Below, piece by piece: positions 56,260 through 64,000 of a stretch of DNA of 64,000 nt. The notes beneath the pieces are model-generated. The model ran no database searches and was not told where the DNA came from. It was given only the letters and a program-made list of their open reading frames with translations. The stretch is from contig CP143429.1 in the NCBI GenBank assembly GCA_039636775.1, positions 2,914,001 through 2,978,000 of the forward strand, given 5' to 3'. The DNA comes from Micrococcaceae bacterium Sec5.8. Lineage in GTDB: Bacteria > Actinomycetota > Actinomycetes > Actinomycetales > Micrococcaceae. How positions within the stretch are numbered: the stretch's first letter is position 1; each line of letters starts with the position of its first letter. A program made the position numbers and the translations under genes.

Positions 56260-57228
56260 GTGATCGCACAGCTGCGTATCTGTGTTCCGGACGACCTGTC
56301 CGCCGCTGTGGTGGACTGCTGCACCGGCGAGCTCGGCGTCGCGGAAGTTTCCCGCCAACATGGTGCCTCCGTCCTCCCGCCCGGTGACATCATCGATGTG
56401 CTCCTGGCCCGGGAGTCAGTGGAGCAGCTCGTGGAGAAGCTTCAGGCCCTCGATGTCCAGGAGCGGGGTTCGATCGCAGTCACCATGCCGGAGCTGGTGC
56501 TCTCCGACCGGGCAGACAAGGCTACAGCCGATGCCCCCGGGGAAGGAGCGGATGCGGTTATCTGGGACGAGGTTTCCCGGCAGACCGGCGAAGACTCACG
56601 GCTCACGTGGAGCTTCCTGGCCTTCTTGATTCTTGCGACCCAGCTGGCTGCCATCGGGATCGTCACGGATTCGACCATCGCCATTGTGGGGGCCATGGCA
56701 GTAGGACCGGAGTTCGGCCCTCTGGCTGCCTTGGCCGTGGCCCTTGTCCGGCGCCAGTGGCCGCTTGGCCGCAGTGCGGCCGTGGCGCTTGGTGTCGGCT
56801 TTCCGGTGGCGATGCTGGCGGCTGCGCTCACGGCGTGGCTGTCCGTGCCGCTGGGGCTCTTTCCGCGCGATGTGCTCGACCGCGGATCCGCCGTCGAGTT
56901 CATTTACCATCCCGGCCCCTATTCGCTCATCGTCGCGGTGCTCGCGGGCACCGCGGGGATGCTGTCGGTGATCAGCCGGCGGTCTGCGGCGCTGGTCGGT
57001 GTGTTCATCTCCGTGACGACGGTCCCGGCCGCGGGGTTCGTGGCGGTGTCGTTAGTTCTCGGCGAATACCAGAAAGCTGCCGGCTCCGCCCTGCAGCTGG
57101 GGCTGAACCTGGTGGGAATCGTGGCGTCCGCCGTCGCGGTGCTGATCTTTTACCGGCTGGTCACCAAGCGCCTTCCCCGGGGCGCCGCCGCCCGGTTGCG
57201 GCGCAAGGCCCTCCGCTCCGGAAGCTGA
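56260..57228 (+). CDS. DUF389 membrane protein
   Basis: 322 residues. An N-terminal cytoplasmic ferredoxin-like domain (about 1-95) is followed by about six membrane helices of the DUF389 (TIGR00271/00341) family, with the conserved GAMAVGPEFGPLAALAVA motif. Function unknown. The start is GTG at 56260 after AGGAGG at six bases; the open frame extends to 56116 in another gene's promoter area. It sits between two acyltransferase paralogues. Confidence 0.9.
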   Translation: MIAQLRICVPDDLSAAVVDCCTGELGVAEVSRQHGASVLPPGDIIDVLLARESVEQLVEKLQALDVQERGSIAVTMPELVLSDRADKATADAPGEGADAVIWDEVSRQTGEDSRLTWSFLAFLILATQLAAIGIVTDSTIAIVGAMAVGPEFGPLAALAVALVRRQWPLGRSAAVALGVGFPVAMLAAALTAWLSVPLGLFPRDVLDRGSAVEFIYHPGPYSLIVAVLAGTAGMLSVISRRSAALVGVFISVTTVPAAGFVAVSLVLGEYQKAAGSALQLGLNLVGIVASAVAVLIFYRLVTKRLPRGAAARLRRKALRSGS

Positions 57229-57232
57229 GCGG

Positions 57233-57260
57233 GCCGGCCGCACCGCGGCGGGCGGCCGGC
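57233..57260. terminator. hairpin between convergent genes
   Basis: Nine-base inverted repeat GCCGGCCGC (57233-57241) and GCGGCCGGC (57252-57260) with a 10-base loop, in the 54 bp between the DUF389 gene and the convergent acyltransferase gene. Suits a bidirectional terminator; no T-run. Confidence 0.5.
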
Positions 57261-57282
57261 TCAGGAGCAGAACGACGGCGGC

Positions 57283-59343
57283 CTAGTCCCAGTCCGTGCC
57301 TGCCAGGAGCCGCTCCCGGAACATCGGCGCCATGCTGGCGGTGTAGGTCCGGCTCATGTGGTTGTCGTCCAGATAGACGAACATGTTTCCGACCGCTCCC
57401 GGGCAGTCGGTCGGCTCGCAGATCAGGTCCGTCATGTCGATGGTGGCCACGCCCGGAGCCGCTTCCCCCAGCAGCTCAAAGGGACTTGCTGCCGCGAAGA
57501 GACTCTCCCGGCTGGGTCTGCACTCCCGTGCGTCCACGCCTTTGGTCACGACGCAGTCCGCCATGTTGAAACCGAAGCGGGGGTTGTCCCGCACGAGAAC
57601 CACGTCGATTCCCAGGTTCTTCCAGGCTTGAAGGCTCGACTTCAGGCCGGGGATGAGTCGCTCGCCGGGCGAGGAGGGCGCCGCAGCCGTGCCGACCACC
57701 ACAATGGCGTCCGGCGGGTTTCTTTCGACCTCGGCGGTGACCTTGGTGTTGAAGCTGTCGCATTCAGCATTCTGGTGCTGGTCGGTCGTGCTCGGCTTGC
57801 AGCCTCCCATCAGCATCGCGTAGAGCCGCCAGCCCTTCTCCGTGCTGACCGGCGTCATGGCCGGCAACCACTGCTCGGCGTGGGAATCACCCACAACGAG
57901 GATGGTTCTCGCCCCGGGATCGGTTTGGCCATTTTCAAAGCACGCGTCCCTAAGCCCTGAGTCCTGCGGCTCCAGCGTGCCTTTGCAAGGGTGCGGAAGG
58001 CTCGCCCAGTCCTTTCCGAGGTTTTCCGGGGCTGGAAGCAGGACGGCGTCAGCCTCTGCCTGATTCACAAATCCCGGCAGCAGGGCCGGGGCACCAGGAT
58101 TGTTTTGTGCGGCCTTGGCGAGCACCGCCTGGTTCTCGAAGTAGAGGTTGATTTGGACTCCGGCGAGGGGCACGGCTGCGACGGTCAGGGCTGCTGTGAT
58201 CGCAATGACGGCGCGCCGCCGCTTGAGTTCCGGCCATCTCCACTGCCGCCAGGGCTTCTCGATGAAGCGGGTGGTGAGGTAGGCCAGAGCCAACGAGAGA
58301 GCAATGACAACGGCACCCGTCAGCGGCCCCGCGGAGTCGCGGCCGGTCCAGGCCAGCGAGATCACCAGGACGGGCCAGTGCCACAGGTACAGCGCGTAGG
58401 ACATGTCCCCCAGCCGGACCAGTGGCCCGGTGCTGAGGAAGCGGTCAACTCCGAACTTGCTGCCGGTCTGTCCGGCGACGATCACGCAGGCAGCGGCGAG
58501 GGTGGGCCAGAGCGCGATGCTTCCCGGAAAGGATGCCTGGACATCGAGGACGAAGCCGCAGCTAAGCATCGCCGCCAGGCCGAGCCAGCCGAGCCAGACC
58601 CGCCAGCTCCGGGGTATCCGGAGCGACGGAAGGGCCAAAGCCACCAAGGACCCCAGCGCAAACTCCCAAAGCCGCGCAGGGGTGTCAAAATACGCTTCTG
58701 TCTGGTTGGCGGCGGTGAAGGCCATTGATCGGGTCAGCGAAATGACAAACACGAGCGCGAAAATGTAGCAGAGCAGGGCACGGTATTTGAGTCTGAAGTG
58801 CCTCGCGGTCAGCGCCGCTCCCACGAAAATAAGCGGCCACAGGATGAAGACCTGTCCCTGGATCGACAGCGACCAGAAATGCTGGAAGGGGCTGGCCAGG
58901 CCATGGTTCGAGGCGTTGTAGTCGGTGGCCTGGGCCTGCAGGAGCCAGTTTTCGGAATAGAACAGCGAGGCCCAGCCCTGGCCGATGACGTCCAGCCAGC
59001 GGGTCCGGGGCAGGAAAAGGACGCTGGCGGCGACCACGGCGGCCACCACGACGGCAGCAGCAGGGATGAGGCGCCGGAACAGATGCAGCCAGTGTTTGAG
59101 CAACGCCGTCGGCCGGCCGTCGTAGTAGCGTCCAACGAACTGCAGGGTCATCAGGAAGGCCGAGACAAGCAGGAACACGTCCACACCGCCGGAGACGCGG
59201 CCGAACCAGATGTGGTATGTCATCACCATGAGCACAGCCAGCGACCGCAGGCCCTGGATCTCAGGCTTGAAACCAGGCGCCCGGCCCGGCCGGGATGGGG
59301 AAGCTCGTGGCACGGGTGTGCGAAGCCTTGTTTGCTCCGTCAT
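57283..59343 (-). CDS. acyltransferase-3/SGNH protein, second paralogue
   Basis: About 686 residues, the same architecture as the protein at 54033-56123: acyltransferase-3 membrane domain (FKPEIQGLRSLAVLMVMTYH near the start) and a C-terminal SGNH domain (VVGDSHAEQWLPAM; DDNHMSRTY). Both end with closely similar sequence (MAPMFRERLLAGTDWD here, MIPMFEERLLAATGWT there), so they are tandem duplicates separated by the DUF389 gene. ATG at 59343 follows GAGAGG; GTG at 59349 is an alternative. Likely target is a cell-surface glycan. Confidence 0.9.
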   Translation of the reverse strand: MTEQTRLRTPVPRASPSRPGRAPGFKPEIQGLRSLAVLMVMTYHIWFGRVSGGVDVFLLVSAFLMTLQFVGRYYDGRPTALLKHWLHLFRRLIPAAAVVVAAVVAASVLFLPRTRWLDVIGQGWASLFYSENWLLQAQATDYNASNHGLASPFQHFWSLSIQGQVFILWPLIFVGAALTARHFRLKYRALLCYIFALVFVISLTRSMAFTAANQTEAYFDTPARLWEFALGSLVALALPSLRIPRSWRVWLGWLGLAAMLSCGFVLDVQASFPGSIALWPTLAAACVIVAGQTGSKFGVDRFLSTGPLVRLGDMSYALYLWHWPVLVISLAWTGRDSAGPLTGAVVIALSLALAYLTTRFIEKPWRQWRWPELKRRRAVIAITAALTVAAVPLAGVQINLYFENQAVLAKAAQNNPGAPALLPGFVNQAEADAVLLPAPENLGKDWASLPHPCKGTLEPQDSGLRDACFENGQTDPGARTILVVGDSHAEQWLPAMTPVSTEKGWRLYAMLMGGCKPSTTDQHQNAECDSFNTKVTAEVERNPPDAIVVVGTAAAPSSPGERLIPGLKSSLQAWKNLGIDVVLVRDNPRFGFNMADCVVTKGVDARECRPSRESLFAAASPFELLGEAAPGVATIDMTDLICEPTDCPGAVGNMFVYLDDNHMSRTYTASMAPMFRERLLAGTDWD

Positions 59344-59502
59344 CTTCACCTCTCGCCAGGGAACGTAATGGAAGACCGTTCCCCCGGAAAGCCTGGAGCG
59401 ACCACTTTACGCAAAGCTCAAGGTGTATGACCAATCGCCGCGGCGCACCCGGCCCCGATTCATCCACGAGCGGCTGTGCGGTTCCTGCGTCAACCGGGCA
59501 CA

Positions 59503-59540
59503 GAAAAGGGACGCCCCGGCGCAGCGGCCGGAACGTCCCT
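59503..59540 (-). terminator. rho-independent terminator of groEL
   Basis: Minus-strand stem from 59528-59540 and 59507-59519: 13 pairs including two G-U wobbles, an eight-base loop, and a TTTT run immediately after. It begins eleven bases after the groEL stop. Confidence 0.85.
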
Positions 59541-59551
59541 GATCATGGGTG

Positions 59552-61174
<1,623 letters not shown>

Positions 61175-61239
61175 TCAAAGACAGAACCCCGCGCAACTGA
61201 CCCGTCAAAGAAGGATCGGCGGCGCGGGGTCCAAGAGAG

Positions 61240-61536
61240 TTACTTTACGACGATCGCCAGAACGTCGCGGGCGGAGAGCACGAGGTACTCAGTGCCGCCG
61301 GTCTTGACTTCAGTTCCGCCGTACTTGGAGTAGATCACGACGTCGCCAACGGTGACGTCGATCGGAACGCGGTTGCCGTTGTCGTCAAAGCGGCCGGGGC
61401 CTACTGCAACAACTTCGCCTTCCTGGGGCTTTTCCTGCGCGGAGTCCGGGATGACCAGGCCGGAAGCCGTAGTCTGCTCGGCTTCGAGCGGGCGGACAAC
61501 AATACGATCCTCAAGAGGCTTAATAGAGACCGACAA
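61240..61536 (-). CDS. groS: GroES co-chaperonin (Hsp10)
   Basis: 98 residues of full GroES family length. It begins [20 protein letters not shown] and has the mobile-loop region [20 protein letters not shown]. It forms the heptameric lid for GroEL. ATG at 61536 with AGAGG upstream. First gene of the operon, behind two CIRCE sites and a sigma-70-like promoter. Confidence 0.97.
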   Translation of the reverse strand: MSVSIKPLEDRIVVRPLEAEQTTASGLVIPDSAQEKPQEGEVVAVGPGRFDDNGNRVPIDVTVGDVVIYSKYGGTEVKTGGTEYLVLSARDVLAIVVK

Positions 61537-61645
61537 TGACCTCTCCTTTTCGTCAGCAAATTCGTGGACTTTAAAGCTGTGGTGCCAAGGCGTACAGACC
61601 GTCGTCGCGGTGCCGGCAGCAGCCTGGCTGATAAAGCTTCAGGTG

Positions 61646-61672
61646 TTAGCACCCTCCTAGGGAGAGTGCTAA
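61646..61672 (-). promoter_or_regulatory. CIRCE operator 1 (HrcA site)
   Basis: Plus-strand TTAGCACCC, nine bases, GAGTGCTAA: nine-base arms with one mismatch to the CIRCE consensus. Overlaps the predicted transcription start of groES-groEL; bound by the HrcA repressor until heat shock. Confidence 0.9.
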
Positions 61673-61677
61673 TGATG

Positions 61678-61707
61678 ACTCTATGTAAGGAGTTAGCACT
61701 CGGTCAA
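61678..61707 (-). promoter_or_regulatory. groES-groEL promoter
   Basis: Minus-strand -35 TTGACC (61702-61707) and -10 TAGAGT (61678-61683) with an 18-base spacer, lying between and across the two CIRCE elements. Confidence 0.6.
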
Positions 61708-61719
61708 GGCGAGTGCCAG
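61693..61719 (-). promoter_or_regulatory. CIRCE operator 2 (HrcA site)
   Basis: Plus-strand TTAGCACTC, nine bases, GAGTGCCAG: a perfect left arm and a right arm with two mismatches. It covers the -35 region. Confidence 0.75.
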
Positions 61720-61755
61720 AATTACGTTCGCGGTGAACGCCGGGCCCGCGCCAGC

Positions 61756-62181
61756 CTACTGTTCGCCGAGGTCCGCGAAGTCCACGTCCTCGCCGTCCGG
61801 GCCGCCGGCTCCGGCGTCGTTCCGGTGCCGGTAGAGCAGCAGTCCGGCGCCTGCGGCCAGGGCACCACCGGCGATCAGGAAAGCGATGCCGCCGGTGCGG
61901 GCCGCGGCGTAGGTGTCCCGGATGGCCCTGGCTTCGTCGGTGGCGTCCGAAACATCGGCGCCGCCGACGGAATAGACGGTGGCGTTGAAGGAGTCCAGCA
62001 AGAAGATGATGACCAAAAGCGCCGCGCAGACCACCGTGATGCCAAGTCCTGCGATGAGGGCCGGCCGGGCGTAACGGGCGGCCGCCCGGCGGGCGGGGCG
62101 GCCGCCGCCGGCGCCCTGCCCGCCAGCACTCTCTTCCGGGCTTGCCGCGTCCGGGCTCTCCGCCGGGCCGCTGTCATCCAT
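61756..62181 (-). CDS. two-TM membrane protein, function unknown
   Basis: 141 residues: an acidic and Gly-rich N-terminus, membrane helix about 40-63, a short extracytoplasmic stretch (NATVYSVGGADVSDATDEA), a second helix about 96-115, and an acidic cytoplasmic tail (DGEDVDFADLGEQ). No family is recognised. Its position between groES and the THUMP-like methyltransferase gives no functional clue. The start ATG at 62181 has only a weak Shine-Dalgarno sequence. Confidence 0.7.
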   Translation of the reverse strand: MDDSGPAESPDAASPEESAGGQGAGGGRPARRAAARYARPALIAGLGITVVCAALLVIIFLLDSFNATVYSVGGADVSDATDEARAIRDTYAAARTGGIAFLIAGGALAAGAGLLLYRHRNDAGAGGPDGEDVDFADLGEQ

Positions 62182-62238
62182 GCCATTAAGCCTATCCCGC
62201 GCATGGCCGCAATCACCCTCTGAACTAGGCTTGATCCC

Positions 62239-63456
62239 ATGGCTGACGCACCGCAGGACCAGATTGCCCCGCTTCTCAACCCCGAAGGCTGGGAGCTGTT
62301 GGCATCGCTGGGCCCGTACCGGGAGGACGAGGCGTTCCGTCTCAACGCCTCCCTCCGGAAGGCCGGCCACTCCCCCGGACTCGTCTCGGCCGTTCTCACC
62401 CAGTCCCGGCTGCGGACCAAGGCCGAAGCGAAGTTTGGCGAGTTCGCCCGCCAGATGATCTTTACCCAGGCGGGCCTGGAGCAGGCCACCCGGCTGCCGG
62501 TGGCGGCACGGCACGCCCAGCGTTTCGCCGGGGCCGGCGTGCAGCATGTGGCCGACCTCGGCTGCGGGCTCGGCGGCGACGCCATGGCGTTCGCGTCGCT
62601 GGACATTACCGTCACGGCCGTGGAGAAAGACGAGACGACGGCGGCGTGCGCCACCGTGAACCTGATCCCCTTCCGGAACGCCACTGTGGTCCACTCGGAC
62701 GCGATGACGGTTGCCCTCGACGGGATCGACGGTGTCTGGCTCGACCCGGCGCGCCGGACCACCTCCACGTCGGGTACGAAGCGACTGTGGGACCCGGAGG
62801 ACTTCTCCCCTCCCCTGTCCTTCGTCGAGTCATTGGCCGGGTCGGGCCTGGCCGTAGGCGTGAAAATGGGCCCGGGCATGCCGCACGGCTCGGTGCCGGC
62901 GGACTGCGAGGCCCAGTGGGTCTCGGTAGGCGGGGATGTCACCGAAGTGGCGCTGTGGTTCAACGCGGTCCGGCGCCCCGGAATCCGTCGGGCAGCCTTG
63001 GTCCTGGGCCCGCAGGGTGCCGCGGAGATCAGCAGCACCGAGGACTTCGGCGCCGGCCCGGTGGCCCCGGTGGGTCCGGTCGAGGGATACCTCTACGAGC
63101 CCGACGGCGCCGTCATCCGTGCCGGGCTGGTGGCCGATATTGCCCTCCGGCTCGACGGGCACCTCGTGGACGAGCACATTGCCTACATCTGCGCCCCGGA
63201 ACTGCGGGACACCCCCTTCGCCCGGGCGTACAAAGTCCTGGACGTCATGCCCTACAACGTCAAAGCCCTCAAGTCCTGGGTCAAGGACCAGGGCATCGGC
63301 GTGCTGGACATCAAAAAGCGCGGCACCTCTGTCACTCCGGAGGAGCTGCGCAAACAACTCCTGCCCGGCGGCAAAAACAAAGCTAAAAAAACGGCCACCC
63401 TGGTCCTCACCCGGATCGGTGACGAGCGGGTGGCCGTTTCGGTCGAACCGGTCTAG
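62239..63456 (+). CDS. THUMP-like SAM-dependent methyltransferase
   Basis: 405 residues. The SAM-binding motif is DLGCGLGGDAMAFA at about residue 110, followed by DPARRT in a nucleic-acid methyltransferase context (VWLDPARR). The C-terminal part (LKSWVKDQGIGVLDIKKRG) is the THUMP-like domain that recognises structured RNA. Likely a tRNA or rRNA methyltransferase; the modified base cannot be told. ATG at 62239. It converges on aroE with 18 bp between. Confidence 0.88.
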   Translation: MADAPQDQIAPLLNPEGWELLASLGPYREDEAFRLNASLRKAGHSPGLVSAVLTQSRLRTKAEAKFGEFARQMIFTQAGLEQATRLPVAARHAQRFAGAGVQHVADLGCGLGGDAMAFASLDITVTAVEKDETTAACATVNLIPFRNATVVHSDAMTVALDGIDGVWLDPARRTTSTSGTKRLWDPEDFSPPLSFVESLAGSGLAVGVKMGPGMPHGSVPADCEAQWVSVGGDVTEVALWFNAVRRPGIRRAALVLGPQGAAEISSTEDFGAGPVAPVGPVEGYLYEPDGAVIRAGLVADIALRLDGHLVDEHIAYICAPELRDTPFARAYKVLDVMPYNVKALKSWVKDQGIGVLDIKKRGTSVTPEELRKQLLPGGKNKAKKTATLVLTRIGDERVAVSVEPV

Positions 63457-63474
63457 CGTCGGAGCCGCGGCCTG

Positions 63475-64000
63475 CTACTGGGCCCGCATGAAGTCCTCGG
63501 CTGCCTGGATCTGCGCTGCTGTGGGCCGGGTTCCGGTGTAGAGCACAAACTGCTCCAGCGCCTGGATGGTGGCCACTTCCGCGCCGGTGATGACGGTCTT
63601 GCCGGCCGCGCGGGCGGCCCTGATCAGCGGCGTCTCAGCGGGCAGCGCGACGACGTCGAAGACCACCTTCGCGGCGTCCACCGCCTTCTGCGGGAAGGAC
63701 AGGGAATCGGCGTCGGGGCCCCCCGCCATACCAATGGGTGTCACGTTGATGATCATGTCGGCCGCCCCCGCTGCGGTCGTGTCGATGCCGGCGCGGAAAG
63801 CGAACCCGTACTGTCCGGCGAGCGCCCGTCCGGCGTCCTGGTTGCGCGCCATCACGGTGACGTCTTTGAAGCCGGCGTCCCGCAGCGCGGCCACGGTCGC
63901 CTTGGCCATGCCACCGGAGCCCTGGACCAGCACCGAATAGTCCGTCGGTACGGCGTTGCGCTGCAGCAGCTGCTCAATGGCCGTGTAGTCGGTGTTGTAC
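63475..64000 (-). CDS. aroE: shikimate dehydrogenase, C-terminal part
   Basis: The C-terminal ~174 residues; the gene continues past base 64000. It reduces 3-dehydroshikimate with NADPH in aromatic amino acid synthesis. Visible features are NTDYTAI (from the catalytic Asp-containing NTDxxG region), the Rossmann loop VQGSGGMAKATVAALRDAG with an altered glycine pattern (QGSGG rather than GAGG), and INVTPIGMAGG. The quinate/shikimate dehydrogenase or AroE-like paralogues remain possible because the substrate lobe is missing. Confidence 0.87.
   Translation of the reverse strand, partial: YNTDYTAIEQLLQRNAVPTDYSVLVQGSGGMAKATVAALRDAGFKDVTVMARNQDAGRALAGQYGFAFRAGIDTTAAGAADMIINVTPIGMAGGPDADSLSFPQKAVDAAKVVFDVVALPAETPLIRAARAAGKTVITGAEVATIQALEQFVLYTGTRPTAAQIQAAEDFMRAQ

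Overview
This is a high-GC (roughly 65-68%) stretch of an actinobacterial chromosome. Gene content and order (groES-groEL, guaB, guaB3, guaA, galU-acetyltransferase-membrane protein, FmdB, DUF3817/SURF1, frequent GTG/TTG starts) point to the Micrococcaceae, most likely Arthrobacter or a close relative. That assignment is inference from family recognition; no database search was run.

Layout. 1-9186: the end of an Lrp/AsnC regulator, corA, a small membrane protein, an ABC-F ATPase, a methyltransferase, a YqeY-like protein, a secreted GH5-CBM2 glycoside hydrolase, an ABC1/UbiB-type kinase and its adjacent PadR regulator. 9300-18252 (minus strand): a polymorphic-toxin region. Read in the direction of transcription it holds a WXG100 protein, a 1,922-residue RHS/YD-repeat protein with a C-terminal toxin-like tip, an overlapping immunity candidate, about 1.3 kb of AT-richer debris, a second copy of the WXG100 promoter, an orphan tip-like fragment overlapping a membrane-anchored immunity candidate, and a frameshifted relic of another RHS core. 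18482-29126 (plus strand, divergent): a four-gene operon encoding a very long extracytoplasmic helical protein, a membrane-anchored periplasmic-binding-fold protein, an EssC/EccC-type ATPase (apparent ubiquitin-like N-terminus, FHA, two membrane segments, three FtsK/SpoIIIE modules) and a transmembrane Ser/Thr kinase. Together with the WXG100 and RHS genes this looks like a non-canonical type VII secretion module that exports an RHS toxin. It is the most interesting part of the window.

29210-38278: a quinone oxidoreductase-like protein, an unknown protein, cspA, tRNA-Ala(CGC), an NmrA-like protein, a SepX/GlpR-like membrane protein, a GNAT acetyltransferase, galU, 5-formyl-THF cyclo-ligase, an FmdB zinc ribbon and a SAF/CpaB-like protein. 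38346-42575: a giant SF1-helicase-like protein whose ATPase motifs look degenerate. 42746-53863: purine and central metabolism (guaA, guaB3, guaB, glpD), DUF3817 and SURF1 proteins, a PTS EIIA and an ABC exporter. 54033-59343: two paralogous acyltransferase-SGNH proteins flanking a DUF389 protein. 59552-61719: groES-groEL with two CIRCE operators. The window closes with a small membrane protein, a THUMP-like methyltransferase and a truncated aroE.

How the genes may work together: the WXG100 protein would act as secretion partner for the RHS effector, the EssC-like ATPase as motor, the coiled-coil and binding-fold proteins as extracytoplasmic parts, and the kinase as regulator through the FHA domain. 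The downstream fragments look like a record of past toxin-tip exchange.
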